Of a DNA stretch of 64,000 nucleotides, positions 22,901 to 32,833 are shown one piece after another. Location: NCBI RefSeq assembly GCF_037975245.1, contig NC_092568.1, positions 34,440,501 through 34,504,500 on the forward strand. Direction: 5' to 3'. The notes under the pieces are model-generated. The model searched no databases and was not told where the DNA came from. It saw only the letters and a list, made by a program, of their open reading frames with translations. The position numbers were made by a program, and so were the translations under genes. This stretch comes from Apostichopus japonicus (lineage: Eukaryota; Echinodermata; Holothuroidea; Aspidochirotida; Stichopodidae). Within the stretch, counting starts at the first letter, position 1. Each line of letters begins with the position of its first letter.

Positions 22901-23866
22901 TATTGTTGTCTCATGATGGTTTGACTGCTGGAATGGTTCTCTTATATTTAGCTTACACCAGCATTCTGGTCTAAGCTGTACTGTTGTGATCTTCAATGTG
23001 TATCACTCTCATAATCAATCTCACCCCAGCTGTTATTTTAATTTTTACAAAACTTGGGCACAATAATCATTGTACAATGAGGTAACAGATGTGGTAAAAA
23101 ATGATGGTCATCTAAGGGTCAAAATCCAACAGATTGAGTTGTGAACAATACGTGATAAGTGCTTTCTACTGTACAATTATTCAGAGGTTATTTATAGTAT
23201 ACTTATCTGAAAACATCATTAACAATTGTTAAAAGTGGTCCTATATATGCATTCGTACTTCTATCTTAATCATTGGGTGGTGAGTCAGTTCATTTGGAGT
23301 CGGATGAAGCCTCCAATATATTCTAGTATTTGCAAGAAGCACTGTTCTTACCTCCTTCCAAACTTATCCAACTATAATAATAGCTGTGGTATATTTATTT
23401 ACCCTCAATGAACCATCAGAACAGGAAGTACCCTTTGCAAGATTAGAAGCATGAATTTTGTCAAAGGTTTACATGACTTTAGGTATGATGAAAGCTTTCA
23501 TTAGATTTTAATTTTCTGTGATATCTTTCTTAATAAATAGAAATTGACCAGAGCAACATCTCTACAGAGGAAGAGGAGGGGGAGGGGACAGAAGATCAAC
23601 TTACTGCCATCAAACGATCCAAGGCTGACAAACCGCACCCAGCAAGGAAACAGTGCAAGAAGAAGAAGACTGTTACAAAGCGACCCTGGACAGAGGAGCA
23701 AAAAGCTGCGGTTAATCGCCACTTGCATCACTTCATGGTATTAAATCAATTGCCTGGCAAATCTAAGATAGATGAATGTATAAGCAAAGAGCCTGTGTTG
23801 TCCACTAGGTCATGGAAAAATATAAAAGATTACTGTAGGAATACAATGAAGAATCAAGTTCGTTAG
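13969..23866 (+). CDS. SET / 55-aa repeat / zinc-finger / tyrosine-recombinase-like / Myb-like fusion protein
   Basis: Six exons join without a frame break: 13969-13983, 14950-15058, 16345-16489, 17693-17882, 19292-22880 and 23541-23866. They total 4374 nt, about 1457 residues, with GT-AG borders throughout. Order of parts: a short basic lead with a WLGKETDPPWLEIK segment; a KMT5A(SET8)-like SET domain (about residues 38-150); nine acidic 55-residue repeats; an acidic linker; two Cys/His clusters; a tyrosine-recombinase-like domain (RRRQGE, LRKQLAT, LGHD and a YY pair); and a Myb/SANT-like C-terminus (RPWTEEQKAAVNRHL). SET8 monomethylates histone H4 Lys20, and tyrosine recombinases cut and join DNA; what this fusion does is unknown. 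From memory, and unchecked, similar proteins annotated as KMT5A-like occur in fishes and cnidarians. Open points are the true 5' end and use of alternative 3' exons. Confidence 0.85.
14950..15058 (+). CDS. SET gene exon: pre-SET lead
   Basis: Exon of 109 nt between CATTTTAG and GTAATC. It encodes RTRKKCQPSGKEVALAWLGK and then ETDPPWLEIKKVSEEIG. The final glycine is split across the junction and continues into GLGLFAGKDF of the SET core. Only this frame is open, which fixes the phase. Confidence 0.8.
15059..16344. other. Intron between pre-SET and SET-N exons
   Basis: Non-coding; contains several diverged stretches with AGGTCA words and GCTCATAGTTGGTGTGTGTG-like phrases (15420-15810), probably an old dispersed repeat. 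A second phrase family recurs in the 43.9-46.3 kb array. A C run is at 15143-15152. Confidence 0.55.
16345..16489 (+). CDS. SET gene exon: SET-N
   Basis: Exon of 145 nt (CTGACAG acceptor, GTGAGT donor). It encodes GLGLFAGKDFIAGEFIVEYA followed by GELITEAEG, and later YIFYFKHGQKKW. G-G-FA....G-F--EY-GELI is the opening of a SET domain, and the Y-FYF segment matches the Y-YYF of SET8. The donor splits a cysteine codon, producing a WCIDA sequence equivalent to the YCVDA of SET8. Confidence 0.9.
16490..17692. other. Intron between SET-N and SET-C exons
   Basis: Short direct repeats of ATTGGATGATGGGTCATTGA near 16583-16640. Low-complexity ATCTATCCATCC near 16986, followed by AGGTCAAAGGTCA-type phrases at about 17128. 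No ORF is supported. Confidence 0.5.
17693..17882 (+). CDS. SET gene exon: SET-C
   Basis: Exon of 190 nt after TTCATTGCAG, before GTGAGT. It encodes IDASSSERKGKFINDEWRKP and NACVQQ, then LAIFAKREIRSGDEVRYNYG. This is the pseudoknot half of a SET domain. The usual RFINHS-PN reads KFINDE...PN, so the cofactor-contacting histidine is replaced by aspartate. The usual YDYG reads YNYG, keeping the tyrosine. No post-SET cysteines are seen. Confidence 0.9.
17883..19291. other. Intron before the giant exon
   Basis: Contains a G run at 18378-18391 and other repeat-like text around 17900-18540. No exon-like ORF with splice sites was found. The ORF pair at 18216-18485 is low-complexity driven. Confidence 0.5.
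19292..22880 (+). CDS. SET gene giant exon: repeats, Cys/His clusters, recombinase-like domain
   Basis: A 3589-nt exon (TTCATTGCAG acceptor, GTAAGT donor) open throughout. The first 1490 nt are nine 165-bp repeats plus a decayed tenth. Next comes an acidic stretch (about 20830-21060). CFYCSKPQAQIQRHLREQH is a C2H2-like finger, and CDCCLGYYVRTDLWKHEC is a second Cys/His cluster. The last ~330 codons are tyrosine-recombinase-like: NRRRQGEISKMK supplies the first arginine, GTQLRKQLATLSQLL the second, LGHD the histidine, and REYYRLP the tyrosine. The HxxR histidine is replaced by threonine. The ending KVSKLLLAMEKG leads to an acidic linker. Catalytic competence is uncertain. Confidence 0.9.
19296..20780 (+). 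repeat. Nine coding repeats of 165 bp (55 residues)
   Basis: Units start at CCAATTC at 19296, 19461, 19626, 19791, 19956, 20121, 20286, 20451 and 20616. A decayed tenth starts at 20781. Spacing is exactly 165 bp, so the frame is kept. Each unit has a cysteine-containing head, PDL, FETDIR, LDKEQH, DTDGS, IP and ANRDQFQPAD. Three head types alternate: MCP...LCH, TCC...LAHA and TCF...LAFA. Units 4-6 and 7-9 form the same three-type series, so a 495-bp block was duplicated recently. Confidence 0.95.
23541..23866 (+). CDS. SET gene terminal exon: Myb/SANT-like domain
   Basis: Exon follows TTAATAAATAG and opens in the phase left by the donor at 22881. It encodes an acidic then lysine-rich linker, then KRPWTEEQKAAVNRHLHHFM, LPGKSKIDECI, EP and STRSWKNIKDYCRN, ending at TAG 23864-23866. 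Spaced tryptophans (PWTEE, RSWKN) and the helical pattern resemble Myb/SANT-type DNA-binding domains. The acceptor has a weak pyrimidine tract. Two other copies of this domain lie downstream. Confidence 0.8.
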
Positions 23867-23869
23867 GAT

Positions 23870-26290
23870 AAGGGCCTAACATTAATAGTCCAAATTATTA
23901 AGAACACTTTTGAGATTTTAGATAAGGATATGTTTTTAATACTTTATAAGTCACTGGTTAGACCAATTCTTGAATATGCCACATACATGTATGTGGTCTC
24001 CTTACACAAAGGAATATAGGAGGGAATATAGGAATGATTTGATTCAGGTATATTAATTAGTCCATAATATAGAGGATTCTTCCTTGAATACATTCTCAGT
24101 CATAGGTCTGTTGATAAAATTAGGGGACATTCTTATAAATTATATAAACCTAGATGAAATACTTCGCAGAGATTAAATGTTTTCTCTCAACGTATATAAC
24201 AACAAGATATTGTGATGTCATAGTCACTAAGTGTTTTTAAGTCTAGACCTAATGATTATCCTTGGTCTACTTGTAAGTTTGAACCATTATGCTAGTTGTT
24301 TCTTAGTATTTTAAGAGGGGTGCAGAAGCACTTGTGTTTGGTAAACCAAATGCCCAGTATTAATATGTTGAATTGGCAGAATTACCACAATAACATTCAC
24401 TTGAAAAGTAAGTCATGGAATTACTGTATAACCTTAGCAAAAAGATGGGTCCTGGGTTATGGCCTTATAAATTGCAGCCCTAGGTCCTAAGTAGCTGCAT
24501 CTAGATAGTGCCCCTGTTGGTGGTATTGAGTTTGTCAAATTAGTTTCAGTGTGTCTTTGTTCTTCAGCTTTTTAAATTTTTGAGTTGCAGTTTAGTTTTG
24601 ATTATGCAGAGAACACGTTTGAGTTTTTAGATAAGGATATGCTTTTGATACTTTATAAGTCACTGGTTAGACCAATTCTTGAATATGCCACATGTGTGTG
24701 GTCTCCTTACACAAAGGAATATAGGAGGGATAGGAATGATTTGATTCAGGTATATAAATTAGTGCATAATATAGAGGATTCTTCCTTGAATACATTTTTC
24801 AGTCATAGGTCCGTTGATAAAATTAGGGGACATTCTTATAAATTATATAAACCTAGATGAAATACTTCGCAGAGATTAAATGTTTTCTCTCAACGTGTGG
24901 TTAGTTTATGGAATAATTAACCACAAGATATTGTGATGTCATAGTCACTAAGTGTTTTTAAGTCTAGACCTAATGATTATCCTTGGTCTACTTGTAAGTT
25001 TGAACCATTATGCTAGTTGTTTCTTAGTATTTTAAGAGGGTTGCAGAAGCACTTGTGTTTGGTAAACCAAATGCCCAGTATTAATATGTTGAATTGGCAG
25101 AATTACCACAGTAACATTCACTTGAAAAGTAAGTCATGGAATTACTGTATAACCTTAGCAAAAAGATGGGTCCTGGGTTATGGCCTTATAAACTGCAGCC
25201 CTAGGTCCTAAGTAGCTGCATCTAGATAGTGCCCTGTTGGTGGTATTGAGTTTGTCAAATTAGTTTCAGTGTGTCTTTGTTCTTCAGCTTTTTAAATTTT
25301 TGAGTTGCAGTTTAGTTTTGATTATGCAGAGAACACTTTTGAGTTTTTAGATAAGGATATGTATAGCCTAGCGGAGTGTATAGCCTAGTGGTTAACGCCG
25401 GCGTCTCCCAGTCATGAGATCCCCGGTTCGATTCCCCGCCGACAGCAAGGTGTGTCGTCTGGCAAGGGTGTTGTTCAATAACAACTTCCCGACATGGACG
25501 TTAAATGGATGTGTGCCGAGAGATTGGCTTCGGTCAGCTTGCGAGTCTACAAGCCTCCATGGCTTCTTTCGCGAGTTCCTGCTTGCGGGAAGATCACATA
25601 TACATATGTTTTTGATACTTTATAAGTCACTGGTTAGACCAATTCTTGAATATGCCACATGTGTGTGGTCTCCTTACACAAAGGAATATAGGAGGGAATA
25701 TAGGAATGATTTGATTCAGGTATATAAATTAGTCCATAATATAGAGGATTCTTCCTTGAATACATTTATCAGTCATAGGTCTGTTGATAAAATTAGGGGA
25801 CATTCTTATAAATTATATAACCCTAGATGAAATACTTCGCAGAGATTAAATGTTTTCTCTCAACGTGTGGTTATTTTATGGAATAGTTAACCACAAGATA
25901 TTGTGATGTCATAGTCACTAAGTGTTTTTAAGTCTAGACCTAATGATTATCCTTGGTCTACTTGTAAGTTTGAACCATTATGCTAGTTGTTTCTTAGTAT
26001 TTTAAGAGGGGTGCAGAAGCACTTGTGCTTGGTAAACTCAATGCCCAGTATTAATATGTTGAATTGGCAGAATTACCAAAATAACATTCACTTGAAAAGT
26101 AAGTCTTGGAATTACTGTATAACCTTAGCAAAAAGATGGGTCCTGGGTTATGGCCTTATAAACTGCAGCCCTAGGTCCTGAGTAGCTGCATCTAGATAGT
26201 GCCCTGTTGGTGGTATTGAGTTTGTCAAATTAGTTTTCAGTGGGTCTTTGTTCTTCAGCTTTTTAAATTTTTGAGTTGCAGTTTAGTTTC
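23870..26290 (+). mobile_element. Three tandem copies of a decayed LINE 3' fragment
   Basis: Copies start near 23925, 24620 and 25345. Each encodes a piece reading LYKSLVRPILEYATCVWSPY, then NDLIQVYKLVHNIEDSSLNT and RGHSYKLY.PR, the end of a jockey/CR1-type reverse transcriptase protein. The stretch that normally lies between the WSPY and NDLI parts is deleted in all three, so the deletion preceded the triplication. Each copy is followed by the same ~400-bp tail. The period is about 700 bp, longer in copy 3 because of a SINE. They lie just after the SET gene stop and before a second Myb-exon copy. Confidence 0.8.
25362..25605 (+). mobile_element. tRNA-derived SINE inserted in LINE copy 3
   Basis: TAGCCTAGTGGTTAACGCC is a pol III A-box-like sequence, and GGTTCGATTCC about 40 bases later is a perfect B box. 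The remaining ~170 bp are SINE body. Copies 1 and 2 of the host LINE lack this block, so it is an insertion. The flanking ATATG on both sides may be part of its target duplication. Confidence 0.8.
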
Positions 26291-26298
26291 GATTATGC

Positions 26299-26495
26299 AG
26301 TCAAGTTGAAGATTCAGTCTGGCAGAAAATTCAGTCTGACAGAAGTTGCAGCTTGACAGTAATTATAGTTTGCAATGCTTCAGTTTAGGGGAGCTTGTGG
26401 CCTGGTAGAACCTGCAGCAAGTAAAAGTTGCAGTCTTACAGAAGTTGCAGGCTGTCTGGTAGAAGATGCAGTCTGACAGAAGTTGTAGTAAAGTT
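26299..26495. repeat. Degenerate GTTGCAG / CTGACAGAA minisatellite
   Basis: Words CAGTCTGACAGAAGTTGCAG and close variants recur about eight times at 20-26-bp spacing. They lie between LINE copy 3 and the second Myb-exon copy. Non-coding. Confidence 0.6.
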
Positions 26496-26574
26496 GATGG
26501 AATATGCCTGTTCTTTCTTGTAAAAGTTGTGTTCTTGTTGATTAAGCTTGTTGCAATTTGTTTATTATTTTTGG

Positions 26575-26757
26575 TTCAGCAAGGGAACAGTATAGAGGAA
26601 GGTTGCTATGAAGGTCCCCTGGACAGAGGAAGAAAAATCTGCAGTTAACTGCCATTTGCATAACTTCATGATATTAATACAATTGCCTGGCAAATGTAAG
26701 ATAGATGAATGTTATCGCAAGGAGCCTGTATTTTCCACTGTAATAAAGAAGAAATAA
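26575..26757 (+). pseudogene. Decayed second copy of the Myb-like terminal exon
   Basis: From 26608 the sequence reads MKVPWTEEEKSAVNCHLHNF followed by LPGKCKIDEC and KEPVFS, about 75% identical to the exon at 23541. It begins with a matching CAGCAAGG-AACAGT lead but in another frame. It lacks the RSWKN...DYC end, terminating instead in VIKKK and TAA. Frame loss and truncation make it a broken exon copy. Two AATAAA hexamers (26742 and 26753) lie in or after it and may serve as the 3' end of the upstream gene. Confidence 0.7.
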
Positions 26758-27821
26758 AGATAAAATAGTTCTAATTAATATTCATGTGTCTGTGTGATCC
26801 TTATAAATATGTTCTGCATTAATGACCTTAATGTTACTTTTTATCTACAGTAGCGTTTAAAGGAATAGTCCCATGCTATTTTGTTTTTGCATATATGCTT
26901 ACGAATATAATAAACTTCAAATATATGCATTAAGTTCATGAAGTAGGTGTCTCAGCTCTGATGACCATAGCGCCCTTAGCATTATACACACGGATGACGT
27001 ATGTCACCAGTTAACAAGTTAAGAGACATGTATACACACATTTTCCCGGTTGACTACTACAGCAACAAACACTTCCCCAGTTGGATACCAAAATGCCAAG
27101 TACACATTAGTGTCCGCTTGTATATGCAGTGCTTTATACTATTTGACCATATTGTCATCACTATACTGTACATTACATTGAAAATGTGGAAACCAGAAAC
27201 GACCATTTGAAGATTACTGAATGGTAGGATATTATCTTTTTCTTGTTTTCAATCCATTTTGGTGATATTCCCTAGGTATATGTGACTTTCATCCGTAGGT
27301 TCTTCCCCCATTTTCATAGTAATACACCCGAAAGTAAACTTGGATAAGCTGTGCCAGGCCTAACAAGCTATGTTTAGTGTAGGCTACTTGTTTTCTATTA
27401 CGATATAGCCTAAAGCAAGTTATTAGTAGACCTAACAGTATCGGCCTAACATCTCTAATATGCAACTAAACTCGGGCTTTATGTGATGTAGGGTAGGCCT
27501 AGCCTTATGAAACCAATTTTAAGATAAAAGTGCCTAGCCCTAGAAAAGAGAAAGTATTTGGAGAGTTTTTTTATGATATATATGCTAGGTTTCTTTGAAA
27601 TTGAAGTGCCTATGCCTAGTTCAATTACTAATTATTAAATAATTTTATCAAGTTTCATTGGTGTATGAGGAATACTGTAAGTTAAGAAGAAGACATCTCT
27701 TAGGAATATGTATTTGAAACTACTATATAGGCATATTTTTGGAGTAACCATATTGTACATAATATTTAGCAAATATGTTTTTATTGTTGATTTTCATTCC
27801 TCTTTTTAATATTTTCCACAG
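26758..27821. other. Spacer with a possible promoter for the micro-ORF
   Basis: GGATGACGTATGTCACC near 26992 is a near-palindromic CRE-like site. A short ORF at 27001-27210 has no recognisable content and may be a transcribed leader. GGCCTA words are frequent at 27350-27500. No other feature was found. Confidence 0.3.
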
Positions 27822-27950
27822 ATTATATGGACAAGTACGAGGCAACATTACTGTTAGCACTGTCTGCAGTGATATGTTGCATCCTTTTTGTTTTTCTAAT
27901 TTTTGTGGTGGCGTATATTAAAGAATATCATATATAAATCGACAGCTAGT
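27822..27950 (+). CDS. Exon with a 36-residue transmembrane micropeptide
   Basis: TTTTCCACAG precedes and GTAAGT follows this 129-nt block, so it looks like a true exon. An ATG at 27827 opens 36 codons to TAA at 27935. Residues 8-31 are an uninterrupted hydrophobic stretch (from LLLALSAVICCILFVF onward), then KEYHI. A lone peptide of this kind recalls sarcolipin-type micropeptides, but I see no specific match. The exon is also open in the phase left by the donor at 22881. Splicing to it would give the SET protein a membrane-spanning tail instead of the Myb domain. Which use is real is unknown. Confidence 0.4.
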
Positions 27951-28399
27951 GTAAGTATACATTGGTGACTTTATTATTTGACCCTCAAATTCACACAGAC
28001 TGTTGCTTTTCTACCTGTCAGTGCAATATTAAAAACAAACTGCAAAGGCTATATTACAAACCTTCACTGAACAGACAGTTTGTTGTGCATCCACATCATT
28101 AAACCACCACATTGTAGCTATATGTGGATTCTTAACGGCTCACTATACTTTGTTATCTATGAATTAGTCAAATTTGTATAAGAAAGATTGGATTTACATT
28201 CTAATACAGTCGTTTTCATTCTTGGGCTAATAGCTATTTGTTTGCCTGTTGCATCAAATCTGTGCCCTGTATTAATGGAATATTCGTTTATAAAGCAGCA
28301 CTTTGAAAGGAAGAATAGTAAATGATGTGATTTTAAACATGAAGCTAATAACGTGAGGTTGCTGTAAACTAGCCAAAGACTTATTTTATTTATTGACAG

Positions 28400-29752
28400 A
28401 ATTGGAAGTCAACCAGTCAATTGAGGAGTCCTCTGGTGAGGAGGATAGTGATGATGATTATCAGCCTGAGCTGCCTGCTGAAACGGTAAGGTAGTAGCAT
28501 ATAATGAAATATTGCCACTACTATACAACATATTATTATATAATTTAATTTGAGTGTTTGTAATAGAGGGAAATATGTAGTATATACTAGCCAAACAACA
28601 TCTATCACAACAATCAGTACATTTCATTTGTATCAAATATTTAATAATAACTGGCAAGCTTAGTTTCAGATTTTAGACTACATACAATGTTTCATGCATG
28701 ACAATCATTCCAGCATATACAACTTAGATGTGTTGTTTTGGTGGTAAAATTAGATTGAATTGTTCAATACACTACAACAGGAAAGAATTCATATGTTTAT
28801 CATGCAGTATCAAATTAACACAATTTCAGTTACAACATTTTTAAACTAGTAAGTTCCTGGATCATTCTAAAGTCGCTGTCACAGACAACATAGTTCATCT
28901 TCAGTAAAGCATCACTCATCTTGAAGTATGAATGTCATTGTAGTAAAAATCAATTGCATTGATATATCCTGGAGAAATAATATTTGATTGACCCCAATTT
29001 AGGATATAAGTTCGGAGTGTCATCATTTGGTACTGATTTAAAGATGAATATTCTTGAATGTTTTAGGCATTGACACCTGCTGTCAGAAAGGGAAGAAATT
29101 CTTTTCTAATGTTAGTTAAATGTGTGTCTGTTTTGCAGTGCAAAAAAATGATGTTAACCAGATCTCATCAGCAGAATCAGAAGGATGTATCAAAAGAGGT
29201 AAGAAAATATGGGAAGATTAGAACAATGGCAGATATTTATTGTGAAATATCCATCACTTCTTCTTTTCATATGACAAAGACTGTGTCTGAGCTGCATGGA
29301 ATATGCAGAAAGAGCACAAGAAACTTGAAGAAATTAGAAACTTAACACAGAATGTTATCAAGTAGACACAAAAGCATTCAGGGGTACTATAACATGCTAA
29401 GAAACAAGTTTTTATCAATATGAGTTTCTCCTGACTTGAAATAGTGTATTAATATAAGTTGGGGAATTTTTCAATTTGATGTAAAATCAATGTTTGCAAT
29501 AGACATCAACACGTTTTCTAAACTAATTTGCATCATTTTTGCCTTATGAAGGTCGAGAGCGTAAAATGCTGGATGGAAAAGAGGAAGCCACCTACAAGAA
29601 AGAAATGGACAGAGCTGGAAATTTATTTATTGTAACATCTTCATTCTTTTATTGAAAAGAGACAGCTTCCCGGTAAGAGGAAAATTGACAAATGTCTTGA
29701 AGCTGAAAAATGCCTTCAAAACAGAAGTTGGAAGAATGTCAAGGACTTTTAG
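28400..29752 (+). pseudogene. Second set of 3' exons of the SET gene, with an in-frame stop
   Basis: Three splice-bounded blocks are phase-compatible with the donor at 22881. 28400-28485 is acidic (EESSGEEDSDDDYQPELPAE); 29139-29198 reads CKKMMLTRSHQQNQKDVSKE; 29552-29752 is Myb-like. The last reads RKKWTE at its start and LPGKRKIDKCLEAEKCLQNR, SWKNVKDF before TAG at 29750. A TAA at 29633-29635 interrupts it after EIYLL. AATAAA at 29944-29949 would end the transcript. This may be the original multi-exon 3' end, now decayed, or a truncated alternative isoform. Confidence 0.55.
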
Positions 29753-29943
29753 AAACCATATTAAAACCAGAGCCTCCACTTGTAAATCATTCAAGTACTG
29801 ATTGTTCTTTTCTCTACCTTGACAGTCTCATTTATTCAAAACATTGTTTTCAAAGGTTATCATAGGTATAAGTGTATGCATACCTTTGGCTAACTGTAGC
29901 TCTTGTTAAATTTTACTGTTTTGAATGTTACTGCTAATTTAAT

Positions 29944-29949
29944 AATAAA
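29944..29949 (+). terminator. Poly(A) signal AATAAA
   Basis: AATAAA lies 192 bases after the TAG of the third Myb-like exon. It fits a 3' UTR end for the transcript using exons 28400-29752. Confidence 0.4.
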
Positions 29950-29954
29950 CATCA

Positions 29955-31229
29955 TAGTACCAAAAGTTTAAGATTAGGACATCCGTATGGGTAATAATTA
30001 GTTATTTCATTATGAAATGAGACTTCAGAGAAAAACAAGGAGTAAATAGAACACTAGAAGGGAGGAAACCTTTCAAGTTTCAAGTATATAATATATGCAA
30101 CAGAATGCATGGATCTTTAAAATGCATAAATACAAGTAAGCAATGTGTTATGACATACAGGTTGATCTGAACTAAAGAACAGACACATGAAAGATCTGAA
30201 ACAACAACCAGAATACTGTTTCTTTATTGTCTATGCAATCAGGTTGACAACTGTTCTACTGTTACATATAAATGATTATTGTTATTGTTTGGTAGTTTTT
30301 CATATTCTTTTGTTGCACCTTTCCAATAAACTGTCATTCAGAATAGGATAAATGCTCCTTACCTTTAATACAAAATGCTTTTCACCTTGAAAAATGTAAT
30401 CATGCAGTTAGATCAATGATACCTACAGGTGCTTGGAACCAGAAAGATAATGCCCTCAAACATGTTCAAATATCATGTGAAGTATTTAAAGCATGAAGAC
30501 TCATCACTCATAAAACATAGTTTCTCTAATAACTTGACCAGAATTTTACTGGTTTGATCACACTATAACAAGAAGAAAAAATATATAATATGTGATGTTA
30601 TCAGTGCATGGTTGTGAATGATGATAGGATTATATTTATGTCCCTGGAATCGCTTCAGATACAGAAAACCTAACAGTTGTCACCCAGTATGACTGCAAAC
30701 ATATTTTTACAGCCAGACCATAGTCATTAGAAAATGGATATACAGCTTCAGCATAACTGTTACGTTCAATATGACTTTCTTATATGAAATACATCACATT
30801 ACCCACATATTTGTTAACCTATTAAGTTGTTGAAATCTTATATTGTGTTTCCTTCATCATTCTTCCAATTTTCATTTCAAAGTGTCTTGCAACAAATTTA
30901 TGTCATTAAAGGCATTAAGAAATGCATTTCATTGTATTTGTGGTCTCATTCTATTGGTCTCATTCATTGGTCTATTATTGATCATTAAGGGTATACTTAA
31001 TGCATGATTTCAGTTACCCCAATGCCACCCCCACCCCTACCTGTATATATTTTTTTGCTTTTTAGGAGCTAGATAAATTCATTCATATGAGTATCTAAAT
31101 GCTACTCCAAGAAGAATCATTAGATTCACACTTCTGATACCATGCTTCCAAACAAAAACTAACAAAACTAACTTGGTGTTTATGTTACTCATGATAAGTA
31201 CATGATCCTTATTGTTTTTAGGAGAGATG
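29955..31229. other. Non-coding spacer
   Basis: AT-rich, no ORF of note, no recognisable element. It separates the SET gene locus from the tandem-repeat district. Confidence 0.5.
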
Positions 31230-31379
31230 AGAGGTCACACACTTAAAATCTGCCGAAAAAAACTTGCTTGAACACGCTAAGTCTATGGTGTCAATTGAGT
31301 GCCGCCTTGGTGTGTGTGTGTTCCTTGTGATGTGTACCGGAATCCTATTGATTTTGTGGAGGTCTAAGCACATTTGTGG

Positions 31380-32425
31380 CAAAGCTTTTGTAGAAATAAT
31401 AATTAATGATATGCCATGTTTTGCAACATACAGCTGTGTGATGAACACAATATAAGAGATGACACACACAATCTTGGAAATGAACATAATAATTGATGAC
31501 ATGCCATGTTTTGCAACATAAAGCTTTGTGATGATCACAATATTAGTGATGACACACACCATCTTGGAAATGAATGTAATAATTGATGACATGCCATGTT
31601 TGCAACAAACCTGTGGTGGTCACAATATAAAGTGAAGACCCGCACCATATTGGTTGAAAAAAATAGTAATTAATGATATGCCATGTTTAGCAACATAAAC
31701 CTGGTGACCAGTGAGCGACCAGAGAATAGCGTTGGACATGTAATCAAGAGGGCGCCGCGCAGGTTTGATTCCGAAGTGATGATATCCAGTGTCCCTATAA
31801 CTGGCATAGAAAGGCCTAAGGGTGGCTCTATGTAACCATAGCTGTTAAAAATGGCCAGAAAATATCATACTAATCACAGTGTGGTTGTCACAATATAAGT
31901 GATGACATGCACACACCGTTTTGGAAATAAACATAATGACATCAACATACAGCTGTGTGGTGGTTACATATTAGTGATGACACACACCACCCTGAAAATG
32001 CACATAATAATTGTTGACACATATTAATGCTTGTCCGAATATAAAGTGATGACACACACCACATTGAAAACAAACAATAATTGGTGACACATCTTAAAGA
32101 TTGTTAAGAGTATAAAGTGATGACACACACCACATTGAAAACAAACATAATGACTGGTGACACACATCCATATGTTTGTCAAGATGTAAAGTGATGACAC
32201 ACTACCCTGAAAACGAACATAATAATTGGTGACACATCTTGATGACTGTCAGACTATAAAGTGATGACACACACCACCTTGAAAAAAAAACATGATAATT
32301 GGTGACACATCTTGATTATTGTCCAAATATAAAGTGATGACACACACCACCTTGAAAACAAACATAACAATTGGTGACACACATCCATACGATTGTCAAG
32401 ATATACTAGTGATGACAGTAGTGTG
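31380..32425. repeat. GATGACACACACC tandem repeats, two related periods
   Basis: 31380-31720 has about four units near 92 bp built on GATGACATGCCATGTTTTGC and ATGACACACACCATCTTGGA. 31860-32425 has about eight units near 70 bp built on AAGTGATGACACACACCACC and TTGGTGACACATCTTGATG. The two share the GATGACACACACC word. Reverse-strand ORFs across them are repeat artefacts. Confidence 0.8.
31695..31850 (+). mobile_element. Probable tRNA-derived SINE fragment
   Basis: A non-repeat block interrupts the two tandem arrays. It contains AGGTTTGATTCC (B-box-like, 31761) about 50 bases after an A-box-like GAATAGCGTTGG, then CTCTATGTAACCATAGCTGT. The layout suits a decayed SINE. No clear tail or target duplication was found. 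Confidence 0.4.
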
Positions 32426-32673
32426 TCATCTTTCCAAATGTGTACTACCATGCCACCCAATTTGTATCAGATTTATAGGTTCCCTCAGTTATTTTCATTA
32501 TTTAGACCATTGATTATTTACACTTATGGATATATATAGCCATGGCAAATTTGAACTCCAAATGAGGTTTCCTTACTATGTCACCATTTGCATAGCATCT
32601 CGTACAGGTCATCAGTTGTAAGGGGAAGACGTGTATGTATGTGTATGTGTGGGTGTGCGTGCACTTGTTTTGT

Positions 32674-32833
32674 ATTCTGACCGAGGACTTGAACAAAAGA
32701 ATCCCAGGTCCTCGGATGTGATTTCTAAAGAATCACCACGTCCTCGAAAGAATTCTATTGTTATGGGGTATTGTTAAGGTTAGGGTACGTGGATTTGAAC
32801 AATGGAAAAAACAATGGGGTCCTCGGTCTGAAT
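32674..32833. mobile_element. Palindromic MITE with ACCGAGGAC ends
   Basis: Left end ATTCTGACCGAGGAC and right end GTCCTCGGTCTGAAT are a 15-bp inverted repeat with one mismatch around a 160-bp body. The body carries further GTCCTCG words. No firm target duplication was seen. Confidence 0.5.

Noticed and set aside
25375-25445. Functional tRNA gene
   Set aside because: A and B boxes are present but the block continues into a SINE body, lacks a proper acceptor stem and interrupts a LINE copy.
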